In this document: one piece after another, positions 27,742 through 37,037 of the stretch | How the letters are laid out: each line of letters opens with the position of its first letter | Numbering within the stretch: position 1 is the stretch's first letter | NCBI GenBank assembly: GCA_023409835.1 | Contig: JAEYQV010000130.1 | Coordinates: 36,533 to 100,532, forward strand | DNA length: 64,000 nucleotides | Reading direction: 5' to 3' | Source: Bacillota bacterium | GTDB taxonomy: Bacteria > Bacillota > Clostridia > Lachnospirales > Lachnospiraceae | Translations under genes and position numbers: made by a program | Notes under the pieces: generated by a model | What the model saw: the letters and a program-made list of their open reading frames with translations, nothing else | Databases searched by the model: none | Told to the model about the DNA's origin: nothing

Positions 27742-27930
27742 ATGCTGTATGTGTTTATTATTTTAATGATAGGTTCATTTATAAAGCAAAGACAGAAGCT
27801 TTTTCAATACAAAAGGAATCTAGCCTTGTTCCTGCTGTTTTCCGCGACCGGAATCATATTGGGGATTGTACATTCCATGTTCCCTTATATCCCCAGCATT
27901 GCTATGATTCTGGAAAAATATATGAAATGA
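27742..27930 (+). CDS. Small two-helix membrane protein in the germination operon
   Basis: A 62-residue hydrophobic protein with two predicted transmembrane helices, residues about 1-14 (MLYVFIILMIGSFI) and 27-50 (LALFLLFSATGIILGIVHSMF), joined by a basic loop KQRQKLFQYKR. GGAG at about 27731 provides a ribosome binding site. It lies between the C and B subunit genes, ten bases before the latter. Position, size and topology resemble the D proteins (such as GerKD) reported with Bacillus GerA-type receptors, though homology cannot be shown here. Two overlapping openings in other frames are hydrophilic and rejected. Confidence 0.75.
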   Translation: MLYVFIILMIGSFIKQRQKLFQYKRNLALFLLFSATGIILGIVHSMFPYIPSIAMILEKYMK

Positions 27931-27940
27931 GGTGGCTTAA

Positions 27941-29041
27941 GTGAATAAGGAGGTATCACTCCGTCAAATCGCCTATATGTATCTGTTTCTTGTCATTTCG
28001 CCAATACTAAGACAAATTCCTGCAGCCCTTGCGAAGGAAGCGGGGAGAAGCGGATACCTTAGCCCCCTATGGTCCATCCTCGTTCTGGTACCGCTGACCG
28101 GGATTATCCTTCTGCTGATTAAATCCTTTCCGGGACTGAATATATATGAAATCATGGAGCAGCTGCTGGGTAGATTTCTGGCAAAGGTGTTTATCCTGTG
28201 CTATCTTTTGTGGTTCCTGATCTTATTGGCAGTAAAGATCAATGTCTATTCCCTTACCCTGCAATTTACCCTGATGCCGAGGACCAGAGCGGATTATCTG
28301 ATGACAGTACTTCTGGTACTGGTTTACTATGCACTTCTTAGGGGAATGAAGACCATCTTCCGGTTTTCAGAGTTTACCCTTGGGCCGGTAATCATATTCT
28401 TCGCGATACTGATTATCTGTGCCCTTAGCAGAATTAGAGCGGATTATCTGTTGCCGGTCTCTACCGTAAAGCTTCCGGACACCCTGTTTGCCTCCGTAAA
28501 TGTCATATCGGTAGGAGGATTTATTATCATAGCCCTATTTTTCTCGGATAAGCTTGGTATCTCGGTAACAAAGCAGCAGAAGAGAAAGCTATGGTATGGA
28601 GTAATGTTCTTTGTGCTGCTTACCTTTATACTCACCATATTTTCCTTCGGTATAACCGGAGCGGACCTGACTGCCAGCCTGCCGTTTCCCTTCTATATCT
28701 CCGTAAAAAGCATCTCCTTCTTCAATGTATTTGAACGTTTTGAGGTACTGGTCACCTTAATCTGCGTGCTGTCGGACTTCATAGCAATCTGTTTGATGGC
28801 TACCCTGCTGATTCGCTGCATCGAGTGGCTGTTCGGAATCAAGCAGCGGGGCTTTCTCTTCATCCCGTTGGCAGTGACAGTGTATTACCTTACCTACTTC
28901 ATCAGCAGTACGCAGTTTGAATTTGACTACCTATACAGAAGTATTATCGTAAACCTGAACCTGATCTTCCAGTATCTGATCCCCTTCTTATTGGGCTTTT
29001 TATGCCTGATCAAGCGGAAGAATATCAAGAAGCCGTACTAA
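27941..29041 (+). CDS. GerAB/GerKB-family germinant permease, B subunit
   Basis: A 366-residue membrane protein of the spore-germination permease group in the APC superfamily, with ten predicted helices. It begins SLRQIAYMYLFLVIS and contains the family-typical LTLQFTLMPRT and GGFIIIALFFSDKLG. The start is GTG 27941, five bases after GAGGTGG. It is the last gene of the operon; the 512-base gap that follows is filled with tandem repeats and a palindrome. Confidence 0.93.
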   Translation: MNKEVSLRQIAYMYLFLVISPILRQIPAALAKEAGRSGYLSPLWSILVLVPLTGIILLLIKSFPGLNIYEIMEQLLGRFLAKVFILCYLLWFLILLAVKINVYSLTLQFTLMPRTRADYLMTVLLVLVYYALLRGMKTIFRFSEFTLGPVIIFFAILIICALSRIRADYLLPVSTVKLPDTLFASVNVISVGGFIIIALFFSDKLGISVTKQQKRKLWYGVMFFVLLTFILTIFSFGITGADLTASLPFPFYISVKSISFFNVFERFEVLVTLICVLSDFIAICLMATLLIRCIEWLFGIKQRGFLFIPLAVTVYYLTYFISSTQFEFDYLYRSIIVNLNLIFQYLIPFLLGFLCLIKRKNIKKPY

Positions 29042-29089
29042 GAATATGACAAAAAACAGAGATACGAAAAGATGCGCTAGACTTAAAGA

Positions 29090-29244
29090 CGAAACAATGG
29101 TAAAGCGGAAAAGTGATAATTTGAAATTCCGAAACAATAGTAAAGCTGCATAGCGATAATCTGAATTATGCGATACAATGAAAAAGCGGTATAGCGTCAA
29201 ACTGAATCATCCGATACAATGAAAAAGCATATCCGTTATAAGCG
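29090..29244. repeat. Degenerate 41-bp tandem repeat, about four units
   Basis: Units begin at 29090, 29130, 29171 and 29212 (40, 41 and 41 bases apart, the last partial). Each starts CGAAACAATG or CGATACAATG, continues with AAAGC and TAGCG-like sequence, and ends with TGAATT or TGAATC. No open reading frame crosses them convincingly. Confidence 0.8.
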
Positions 29245-29306
29245 AAAAGACCATAAGAAAACCAATTAAGCGAATCTATATCAATCCATCTGGGAATCAT
29301 AACGGA

Positions 29307-29425
29307 GGCGGATGAATCCCTAAGAAGAAAGGGTACTTAGCATGCTTGCATGCAGAAGTGCCCTTTCTCTTAGGGAAGAGCGAAGCGAAGGCTCATATGC
29401 GTGCATATGAGCCTGTTAATCCGCC
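29307..29425. repeat. Large compound palindrome (two hairpins in an outer stem)
   Basis: The outer stem GGCGGAT (29307-29313) / ATCCGCC (29419-29425) encloses two hairpins. The first spans 29318-29375, from CCCTAAG to CTTAGGG, with inner arms GAAAGGG/CCCTTTC and ATGC/GCAT. The second is GGCTCATATGC, GT, GCATATGAGCC (29390-29413), an 11-bp perfect stem. The first may act as a bidirectional terminator between the convergent germination and M23 genes. Confidence 0.8.
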
Positions 29426-29553
29426 GTAAATACCATAGAATAAAATCTACATAACGCCATAGAACTAATATCGTTAATCCATCGTAACACTAATATCGAA
29501 ATTTATTAACATCATTATCCGCTGTAATTGAACAAGCTTAATGAACATAGCTC

Positions 29554-30660
29554 TTATTCATAGATATGTATCTTAAACTCATCATCATTGTACTGATAGA
29601 TGCTGTGATTAATATAATGCTCTGCAATCGGATCGACGTATTGGTATACCCGATGATATTCCTTTGTCTCAGGATCCTTCTCAGTGGCACAACGATTCTT
29701 ATTAAGGAATAGAATCAACTCATAACAGTCAATCCAGATTTCATTGTTGCTTTCCTTCTGGGATTCATCAAAAATCAGCTGCATACCGAAATGCAGATGA
29801 GGAGTGGTGATATTATTCGCATTCTCCGAGGAGCTGTAGCCGGTTCGTCCGAGATAACCGATTACATCTCCGGCCTGCACAATACTGCCAACCACCAGAG
29901 TCTTATTATAAGGGAAATTCTTGCGTAGATGGGCATAGTAATAATATCGCTTCTTATCAAAGCTTCGGATACCGATACGCCAGCCGCCATATTGATTCCA
30001 GCCCAGGGATTCCACATAGCCGGATTCAACAGCTACAATCGGGGTACCGATCTGGCCCATCATATCATGTCCAAGATGCTTTCTCTTGAAGCCATAGCTT
30101 CTGGACACCCCAAAATCATCGAAGTGGCTGTAGGGATAACTCTTGGCAATCGGCAGGAAAACCTTCAGCCCGTATTTCTTCTCCCATTTCTTGCCGCCGG
30201 GACTGGCTTCATCTGCCACTTCGATTTTATATTCACCAACCATTCCGCCCAGAACGGCGGAGTAAGCCTCCAGGTAATATTCATAGTGCTTTAAATCCGC
30301 TGTCAGGGAATCCATCGTCGCTTTCTTCGACTTCAGCTTATCAACCAGCTCAGTCATGTTCTTTTCTTTATATCGGGAGAAATCTCCACCGTATTTCGTA
30401 CCTAGATAAGCCAGAAGCTCAATCCAGTTCACATGGACCTCCTCTCCATAGGTTTCCACATCATAGCGGTAGGCACGGTCCAGAGCCTTATAACAAATAT
30501 CAAAGCTGACCCACTTAATGAATTTCTTCTCCTTATCATACATCGAGGTTAGAGCAGTCGCTTCCCTGTCATAATGCTGCCGGATTAATAGGGAGAAGAA
30601 TAAGGATAAGATAATCAGCTCAGATAAAATTATATATTTTGTCTTCGTTTTAGAAAGCAT
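29554..30660 (-). CDS. Membrane-anchored M23-family peptidase
   Basis: A 368-residue protein with one N-terminal transmembrane helix (IILSELIILSLFFSLLI, about 8-24). The C-terminal LytM/M23 zinc peptidase domain has the metal motifs HLGHD, YAHL and PHLHFG. The M23 domain includes GYVESLGWNQYGGW and QAGDVIGYLG. All expected zinc ligands are present, so it is likely an active wall endopeptidase. I use the ATG at 30658-30660; an in-frame ATG at 30670-30672 has AAGG directly against it. It faces the germination operon, but a sporulation role is only conjecture. Confidence 0.88.
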   Translation of the reverse strand: MLSKTKTKYIILSELIILSLFFSLLIRQHYDREATALTSMYDKEKKFIKWVSFDICYKALDRAYRYDVETYGEEVHVNWIELLAYLGTKYGGDFSRYKEKNMTELVDKLKSKKATMDSLTADLKHYEYYLEAYSAVLGGMVGEYKIEVADEASPGGKKWEKKYGLKVFLPIAKSYPYSHFDDFGVSRSYGFKRKHLGHDMMGQIGTPIVAVESGYVESLGWNQYGGWRIGIRSFDKKRYYYYAHLRKNFPYNKTLVVGSIVQAGDVIGYLGRTGYSSSENANNITTPHLHFGMQLIFDESQKESNNEIWIDCYELILFLNKNRCATEKDPETKEYHRVYQYVDPIAEHYINHSIYQYNDDEFKIHIYE

Positions 30661-30725
30661 GGGGAGATACATCCTTGATTGAAAACTTGTAACATATTAT
30701 GAATTTTCCGGTCCGTGTATACCCA

Positions 30726-31433
30726 TTATTCGAAAATGTCCCGTAACATTTTCCTGTGGAACTTCTTGTAAACGTTCAATTGATCCTTTGTACTGTCAAA
30801 GGTGGCAAGAATGACTTCCTTCATATCGATTCCCTTGGCATTCAGCTGCTTCTGAACCCAGGTCTCGTTCTTTCCGGTACTTTTCAAGTTATCGGGTAAT
30901 ATCTTGCCGTCAATTATAACATTAGCTAAAGGAAGGGTCTGGGTTGGCTGCAGGTTTAAATCCTGTGGTGTTGCAGGACGGTTGGCTGCCATAGGCAATA
31001 CACTGATCTTTCCGTTGGTTTCCAGATAAACCGTATGAACCTCTTCCAAATCATAATATCCGCTGATCCGGCAGACGGAAAGCAGCTCATCGACATCCAT
31101 TTTTGCCTTTAACAGATTCTTTTCAAATATCTGACCGTTCTGATAGATCAGGATAGCCTGGCCTTCAAAGAACCTACGGAGAAGAATGGATTTACAGGTA
31201 ATGAGGGAAATAAATATCGTGCAGCCGGCAAATATTACCATAGAGATAAAGGGCTCTAGAACACTGTCAGTAGACATAACAGCCATTTCACCGGCGATGG
31301 AGCCCAGAGCAATACTGCTCACATAATCGAACATACTGAGTTGGGACATTTCTCTGTTTCCCATCAGCTTTGTCAATACAAATAGGGTAGCCAGGGATGC
31401 AAAGGATGAAAATACGATTTTTAAGATATCCAT
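30726..31433 (-). CDS. DUF421 (YetF/YdfS-type) membrane protein
   Basis: A 235-residue protein with three N-terminal transmembrane helices and a cytoplasmic DUF421 domain. Family signatures are LTKLMGNREMSQLSMFDYV and VDELLSVCRISGYYDLEEVHTVYLE (split here). The start ATG at 31431-31433 has AGGAGGT nine bases upstream; a longer opening to 31490 lacks one. Related proteins in spore formers can be spore-associated, but its role is not known. Confidence 0.9.
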   Translation of the reverse strand: MDILKIVFSSFASLATLFVLTKLMGNREMSQLSMFDYVSSIALGSIAGEMAVMSTDSVLEPFISMVIFAGCTIFISLITCKSILLRRFFEGQAILIYQNGQIFEKNLLKAKMDVDELLSVCRISGYYDLEEVHTVYLETNGKISVLPMAANRPATPQDLNLQPTQTLPLANVIIDGKILPDNLKSTGKNETWVQKQLNAKGIDMKEVILATFDSTKDQLNVYKKFHRKMLRDIFE

Positions 31434-31704
31434 GTTAAAAATACCTCCTAGAAATAATAACGGACTGTTTACTCCTGATCGATTCCGCATATGATTTTTT
31501 GATACTTATAATAGCATTGACAAATAATTAAAAAGTATGAATCCTCATTTGAATATCATAAAAATACTAATCTTTATCATAGGATTATTTCAAATTAATA
31601 CCTTGTAACAAATAATATTTAAGGATAAAATAAGAGTACGGTATAGGTAACTGCATTGGGATATAAGAAGCATATCAACCGTACAATAGAATGGAGAATA
31701 TATC

Positions 31705-32409
31705 GTGAATGAATTTATTAAAATGGAACAGGTACGAAAAACCTATCATATGGGTGAGGTAGAGATCCATGCCCTGGATGGGATCGATTTTACAATACAG
31801 AAGGGCGAATTTGTTATCATCGTCGGTCCCAGCGGTGCCGGTAAGACCACCGTCTTAAATATATTGGGAGGGATGGATACCGTATCGGAGGGCTCCGTAT
31901 ATGTGGATGGGACGGATATCGCAGGCTTTAAGGAAAAAAGGCTCACCAGATACCGCAGGGAGGATATCGGCTTTGTATTTCAATTCTACAATCTGGTCCA
32001 GAATCTGACGGCGAAGGAGAATGTGGAGCTGGCCTCCCAGATCTGTAAAGCACCTCTGGAGGCAGAGGAAATCCTAAATGAAGTCGGGCTTGGGGAAAGA
32101 AAGTTTAATTTTCCTGCACAGCTTTCCGGAGGAGAGCTGCAGAGAGTTGCAATCGCCAGGGCGCTGGCGAAAAATCCGAAGCTGTTACTATGTGATGAAC
32201 CCACCGGTGCGCTGGATTATATGACGGGAAAATCAATACTAAAACTGTTGCAGGATACCTGCAGAGAGCGATCCATGACGGTGATAGTGATCACCCATAA
32301 TACCGCATTGACACCGATGGCTGACAGAGTCATCAAAATCAAGAATGGAAAGGTCTCAGGAGTTGTACTGAATGACAGTCCTGCATCGGTTGAGACGATT
32401 GAATGGTAG
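31705..32409 (+). CDS. ABC transporter ATP-binding protein (MacB/LolD type)
   Basis: A 234-residue ATPase partnering the following FtsX-type permease. It shows Walker A GPSGAGKT, signature LSGGELQRVAIARA, Walker B LLLCDEPTGALD and the H-loop histidine in VIVITHN. The start is GTG 31705 behind ATGGAGAA. The two-gene system belongs to the class that exports antimicrobial peptides or lipoproteins; no BceRS-like sensor pair is adjacent. The gap before it (31434-31704) is AT-rich, with GTACGGT/ACCGTAC arms at 31636 and 31678. Confidence 0.94.
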   Translation: MNEFIKMEQVRKTYHMGEVEIHALDGIDFTIQKGEFVIIVGPSGAGKTTVLNILGGMDTVSEGSVYVDGTDIAGFKEKRLTRYRREDIGFVFQFYNLVQNLTAKENVELASQICKAPLEAEEILNEVGLGERKFNFPAQLSGGELQRVAIARALAKNPKLLLCDEPTGALDYMTGKSILKLLQDTCRERSMTVIVITHNTALTPMADRVIKIKNGKVSGVVLNDSPASVETIEW

Positions 32410-32454
32410 CAAACGGTCAAAAAAATGATGTTAGGGGCATCATAGGAGATTAAA

Positions 32455-35142
32455 ATGAGACATAAGGCGATTAGAAAAGATTTTTATATGGAAATAAGGA
32501 CTACCTGGAGCCGTTTTCTTTCCATTTTTCTTATTGTAGCACTGGGAGTTGCATTCTTTGCAGGAATCCGTGCCACCAATCCGGACATGAGAATTACTGC
32601 AGACAATTATTTTGATCAAAATAAGCTCATGGATATCAGAATCATGAGTACCTGGGGCTTAACAGAGAAGGAGATTTCAGCCATATCAGAGGTAGAAGGC
32701 ATTGAAGCCATTGAGCCCGTATATTCTACACATGTAGTATGTGATGCAGAGGGCAGTGAGCTGGTTCTGAATGTAATGTCGGCCACCGAACAGACGAATT
32801 TGATCCATGTTACAGAGGGAAGAATGCCACAGAGCCCGGAGGAAGTATTGGTGGATAACTTCTTTATCGATCATACAAATTATTGGATCGGAGATACCAT
32901 CCAGCTAACCTCCGGAACTACGACACCCTTAACTGATTCTCTTAACCGGGACACTTTCCGGATCGTCGGAGTCGGTGATTCACCGCTTTATTTATCCTTT
33001 CAAAGGGGAACCACTACGATTGGAAGCGGCGATGTGGACAGCTTTATCGTAATAAAACCGGAGGTATTTACCACAGAGGTTTATTCCGAGGCTTATGCAA
33101 CAGTGAAGGGTGCCAGGGAGCTCACAGCCTTTACCGATCAATATGATCAAAGGGTTACGAAGGTGCAGGATGCCGTGAAAGTGATTGCTGACAGCGTGAA
33201 TACGGATCGATATGAGGAGCAGTATAATAAGTCAGCGAAGGAGATAAGCGATGCCAGAGAGAAGCTTAATCAGTCCAGACAGGCTGCGCAGGATAAGCTT
33301 AATGAGGGTATGGCCTCCTTACAGGTTCTGCCCCTTACACCGGAGCAGTTGGAGGAAGCGAAGCAGGAGCTGGAGGAATCAGGCCGCAAGGCAGAGGAGG
33401 AGCTTACGAAAGCTGAGGAGGATATCGAAGCCGCTGAGCTTAAGCTGTCAGAGCTTAAGGCACCGGAATGGTATGTCCTTGATCGAAGCAGTCTGGAATC
33501 CTATGTGGAATATGAACAGAATGCGGACCGTATCGGTGCAATCGGTAGAGTGTTTCCGGCTATTTTCTTCCTGGTTGCGGCTTTAATCAGTCTGACAACC
33601 ATGACCAGAATGGTAGAAGAGGAACGAATCCAGATCGGAACCCTAAAGGCACTGGGATATTCGAAGGGATCGATTGCTGCAAAATATGTACTCTATGCAT
33701 TGCTGGCAACCCTGGGAGGCAGTATTGCCGGGGCTTTGGTCGGACTAAAGCTGCTGCCGACTGTCATCATAACGGCTTATAAAATGCTGTACCGCAGCTT
33801 GCCGGGCCTGGCTACTCCGTTCAATACGTATTATGCTGGTCTGGCAACCTTTTTCGCAGTATTAGCGGTAGAGCTGGCAACCTTTCTGGCCTGTTATAAG
33901 GAGCTGAAGGCAAAGCCTGCTGAGCTGATGAGACCGTTAGCTCCAAAGAATGGAAAGAGAGTTCTTCTCGAGAGAATACCCTTCCTTTGGAGGCTACTGT
34001 CCTTTACCTGGAAGGCTACGATACGAAACCTGTTCCGGTATAAGAAACGCTTTTTCATGACGGTTTTTGGAATCGGTGGTTGCATGGCTCTCTTATTGGT
34101 TGGTTTTGGACTGAAGGATTCCATCTTTGTCATCTATACAAGACAATTTGATGAAATCATGCTGTATGACTCCACGGTAGGGATTGAGGAGAAAGCCTCG
34201 GCTGAAGACATAGCGTCTCTGGAGGAAACGATGGAGGAGCATCCGCAGATAGCTTCCTATGCGCGGGCTAGGGTAAGCTCCGCCTCCGTAAGCCTTAGGG
34301 ACGGCAAGGAGCAGAGCATACAGCTGGTGGTTTTTGAAAAGCCGGAAAATATTCGCAGCTATATTGTATTGAGAAGCAGAAGAGGACATAATTCCTATGA
34401 GCTTACAGATGAGGGTATTGTTCTTACGGAGCAGATTGCGGGGAAGATTGGTGTTAAGGCAGGAGACAGGATAATTCTTAAGGTAGGGGACAGAAACGCT
34501 GAGACGAAGATCCAAGCAATCACTGAAAATTATATGACCCATTATGCTTATATGACTCCGGCCCTGTATATAAAGCTGTTTCATGAGAACCCCGTTATGA
34601 ATCAGTATTATCTTGATATGCCGGGAGTAAATGAGGTAAGCGAACAGGAGATCGGAGATAAACTGTTGGAAGCACCGGCAGCTTCGGGGATTTTCTACGT
34701 CAGTTATTTCAGAAATCTGTTGGATAATATACTGGTCAGCTTGAATATCGTAATCTGGGTCCTCATCCTTTCAGCCGGAGCCCTGGCCTTCATCGTATTA
34801 TATAACCTGAATAACATCAATATCAATGAACGCAGAAGAGAGCTGGCCACCATCAAGGTATTGGGCTTCTATGATAATGAGCTCAGTGCTTATGTGTATC
34901 GGGAGAATATCATTCTCACCCTGATTGGTATGGTGGCCGGTCTTGCAATGGGAATTCTCCTTCACCGTTATGTGATAGAGACAGTGGAGATTGATCTGGT
35001 CATGTTTGGACGAAACATCAATTGGAACAGCTATATTTACAGCCTACTATTGACCCTGTTATTCTCTGCCTTTGTTAATATTGTCATGTTTTTTAAGCTC
35101 AGAAAGATTAATATGGTAGAATCCTTAAAAAGTGTGGAATAA
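32455..35142 (+). CDS. FtsX-domain ABC transporter permease
   Basis: An 895-residue permease with one N-terminal helix (FLSIFLIVALGVAFFAG), a large extracellular MacB-like periplasmic-core domain and a charged coiled coil at about 255-340 rich in Glu, Lys and Ala. Two FtsX domains follow, near 365-475 and 760-880 (LVAALISLTTMTRMVEEER and NINERRRELATIKVLGFY). GGAGAT precedes ATG. It works with the ATPase at 31705. The substrate is unknown; the long coiled coil resembles exporters that act on the cell wall or on lipids. Confidence 0.92.
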   Translation: MRHKAIRKDFYMEIRTTWSRFLSIFLIVALGVAFFAGIRATNPDMRITADNYFDQNKLMDIRIMSTWGLTEKEISAISEVEGIEAIEPVYSTHVVCDAEGSELVLNVMSATEQTNLIHVTEGRMPQSPEEVLVDNFFIDHTNYWIGDTIQLTSGTTTPLTDSLNRDTFRIVGVGDSPLYLSFQRGTTTIGSGDVDSFIVIKPEVFTTEVYSEAYATVKGARELTAFTDQYDQRVTKVQDAVKVIADSVNTDRYEEQYNKSAKEISDAREKLNQSRQAAQDKLNEGMASLQVLPLTPEQLEEAKQELEESGRKAEEELTKAEEDIEAAELKLSELKAPEWYVLDRSSLESYVEYEQNADRIGAIGRVFPAIFFLVAALISLTTMTRMVEEERIQIGTLKALGYSKGSIAAKYVLYALLATLGGSIAGALVGLKLLPTVIITAYKMLYRSLPGLATPFNTYYAGLATFFAVLAVELATFLACYKELKAKPAELMRPLAPKNGKRVLLERIPFLWRLLSFTWKATIRNLFRYKKRFFMTVFGIGGCMALLLVGFGLKDSIFVIYTRQFDEIMLYDSTVGIEEKASAEDIASLEETMEEHPQIASYARARVSSASVSLRDGKEQSIQLVVFEKPENIRSYIVLRSRRGHNSYELTDEGIVLTEQIAGKIGVKAGDRIILKVGDRNAETKIQAITENYMTHYAYMTPALYIKLFHENPVMNQYYLDMPGVNEVSEQEIGDKLLEAPAASGIFYVSYFRNLLDNILVSLNIVIWVLILSAGALAFIVLYNLNNININERRRELATIKVLGFYDNELSAYVYRENIILTLIGMVAGLAMGILLHRYVIETVEIDLVMFGRNINWNSYIYSLLLTLLFSAFVNIVMFFKLRKINMVESLKSVE

Positions 35143-35242
35143 CGCACCAGGGCATGGTAAAATATCCCATATAATAAGTAGGAAGCAAACGGTTAGGATA
35201 AGCTGCGGATAACGGGACAGGAGATAAGAGTGGAGGTAAGAA

Positions 35243-36535
35243 ATGAAGAAGGATAGCTTGATACACAAAAGAGGGACGATGATAGCCGGGCTAGTGGTAA
35301 TTGCAGTATCGCTTTTAGTTTTGGCATTATCAATCGGAACGAAGCTGTCAGAAAAGGATTCCGAAACCTCAAGCCCTCAAAACAGTGGATTAGCAGAGGA
35401 ACAGATGCAGAAGGGGACCGTAGAGCCGGCAGCTGACCCGGCAGCGGAATCGGAAGCCTCATCGGAAGAGGAAACATCTGATACAGACCAGGGATTGGGG
35501 TCTTCACAGAATGCTAAGGATTCCCCCTTGAAACCTACGGAATCAAAACCCGACGAAAGTAACAGGACGGCTTCCGCCGACACCGGTTCTGAGGCAGAAG
35601 GCATCGTTTTTGAAGAAAGGGAGGATACTGTTGTAACTGACGCAGGAGTCAACTTAAGAGCAGGTGCCTCAAAGGACACGGAAATTGTTGCAACACTAAG
35701 GGGATCGACGGAGCTCATAAGAACCGGCTATCAGGAGGAGTGGACCAGAGTTATATATAATGGTAAGACCTGCTATATTGCCTCTTATCTGGTTACCGAA
35801 AAAAGTACGGTGGCAGAGGGTGATACAGAGGATATGGGAAACAGCCCCACCGGAGAGAATACAGGGACGGATATTGGGATGGGCTCTTCCCCCGAGAATA
35901 CCGGGGAAGGCAAATTGATTGTGATAGATGCGGGGCATCAATCCACGGGTAATTATGAGAAGGAGCCAATCGGACCGGGAGCTTCTGTGAAGAAGGCAAA
36001 GGTATCCTCGGGTACAACAGGAGTAAGCACGGGTCTGGCCGAATATGAGCTTAATCTGACGGTCGCCCTTAAATTAAAGGCCGAGCTGGTAAAACGCGGA
36101 TATCAGGTTATGATGATTCGGGAAACTCATGATGTAAATATATCAAATTCGGAACGGGCTGCCATCGCAAACAATGCCAATGCAGATGCTTTCCTTAGAA
36201 TTCATGCCAACGGTGCGGAGGATTCTTCCGTAAAGGGAACGATGACGCTCTGCCAGACCAAAGACAATCCTTATAACAGCAAGCTTTATAAGATCAACAA
36301 GAAGCTGTCACAGGCTATCCTGGATCGTATCGTAGAGAAAGCAGGTTCCGTGAACAGGGGAGTCTGGGAGACCGATACCATGAGCGGTATAAACTGGTGC
36401 AGTGTTCCGGTTACAATCATCGAGATGGGCTATATGTCGAATAAGGAAGAGGATGAGCTGCTGGCTACCGATAGCTATCAGGATAAAATCGTACAGGGGA
36501 TTGCAGACGGTCTGGATGCATTCTTTCTGAAGTAA
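35243..36535 (+). CDS. N-acetylmuramoyl-L-alanine amidase with SH3 domain
   Basis: A 430-residue wall hydrolase: N-terminal membrane helix (MIAGLVVIAVSLLVLALSIG), a Ser/Glu-rich linker (35-125), a bacterial SH3 domain (about 130-185, VNLRAGASKDTEIVATL), another linker, and an Amidase_3 domain from about 225. The latter has IDAGHQ, an internal glutamate, FLRIHANG and the catalytic IIEMGYMSNKEED, as required for zinc-dependent cleavage of peptidoglycan. GGAGGT precedes the ATG. It is monocistronic, ending at a strong terminator. Confidence 0.95.
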   Translation: MKKDSLIHKRGTMIAGLVVIAVSLLVLALSIGTKLSEKDSETSSPQNSGLAEEQMQKGTVEPAADPAAESEASSEEETSDTDQGLGSSQNAKDSPLKPTESKPDESNRTASADTGSEAEGIVFEEREDTVVTDAGVNLRAGASKDTEIVATLRGSTELIRTGYQEEWTRVIYNGKTCYIASYLVTEKSTVAEGDTEDMGNSPTGENTGTDIGMGSSPENTGEGKLIVIDAGHQSTGNYEKEPIGPGASVKKAKVSSGTTGVSTGLAEYELNLTVALKLKAELVKRGYQVMMIRETHDVNISNSERAAIANNANADAFLRIHANGAEDSSVKGTMTLCQTKDNPYNSKLYKINKKLSQAILDRIVEKAGSVNRGVWETDTMSGINWCSVPVTIIEMGYMSNKEEDELLATDSYQDKIVQGIADGLDAFFLK

Positions 36536-36596
36536 TCATTGTTTATGCTTTATTTTGAAGAAAATAGTTTATAACTATAGACCTGTAACCATAATA

Positions 36597-36648
36597 AAGG
36601 GTGGAGCTGTTTCATAACTCAAAGAGGTTGTGAAACAGTTCCACCCTT
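36597..36648. terminator. Strong bidirectional terminator
   Basis: AAGGGTGGAGCTGTTTCA (36597-36614) pairs with TGAAACAGTTCCACCCTT (36631-36648), 18 pairs with one G-U, around a 16-base loop. It separates the amidase from the minus-strand ferredoxin. Confidence 0.9.
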
Positions 36649-36650
36649 AA

Positions 36651-36682
36651 CGAGTGGCTGCGATGGGCAGTCAATCCGGTTA
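36651..36682 (+). repeat. Terminator-associated palindromic element, copy D
   Basis: CGAGTGGCTGC, GATG, GGCAGTCAATCCGGTTA. It follows the terminator at 36597-36648 by two bases. Confidence 0.65.
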
Positions 36683-36710
36683 AACAGCTGCGAAATGTCC
36701 GGACAGAGGA

Positions 36711-36902
36711 CTATTCATCAATGTCGATGACACTGACCGGGCAGCCATCCCTTGCTTCTATGGCTTTATCCTCGTAATTTTTCGGAATTTCTCCATCTAT
36801 TGCCTGAGAAACATCATTTTCGTTATAACTAAATACCTCGGGGCATACTTCAATGCATAATCCACAGCTGATGCAGCCATCCTGGTCCACCGATGCTTTC
36901 AT
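36711..36902 (-). CDS. Small 4Fe-4S ferredoxin
   Basis: A 63-residue single-cluster ferredoxin with C10-x2-C13-x2-C16, then a distant C53-P (GCPVSVI) as fourth ligand; C20-P in the first motif is also present. Start ATG 36900-36902 is eight bases behind AAGGAG; the upstream in-frame ATG is unlikely. It is divergent from the flavin reductase at 37220, which could be its redox partner. It may accept electrons from pyruvate:ferredoxin oxidoreductase (inference). Confidence 0.92.
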   Translation of the reverse strand: MKASVDQDGCISCGLCIEVCPEVFSYNENDVSQAIDGEIPKNYEDKAIEARDGCPVSVIDIDE

Positions 36903-37037
36903 GCTCTCTACTCCTTTCAACCATTATTTCTAATTATTATGGTTGGAACACAGGTAAATTATTCTATTGATTTGATATATCGAAGAAACAATTGAAAAGT
37001 CTGGAAAGAAGCAGCCGGATCATCAAGTAACGGATTA

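Noticed and set aside
27557..27944. Two other open frames (27557-27766 and 27729-27944) overlapping the small membrane protein in the germination operon
   Set aside because: One starts inside the C subunit gene in another frame, the other is polar without motifs. The 62-residue hydrophobic frame has the better start and context.
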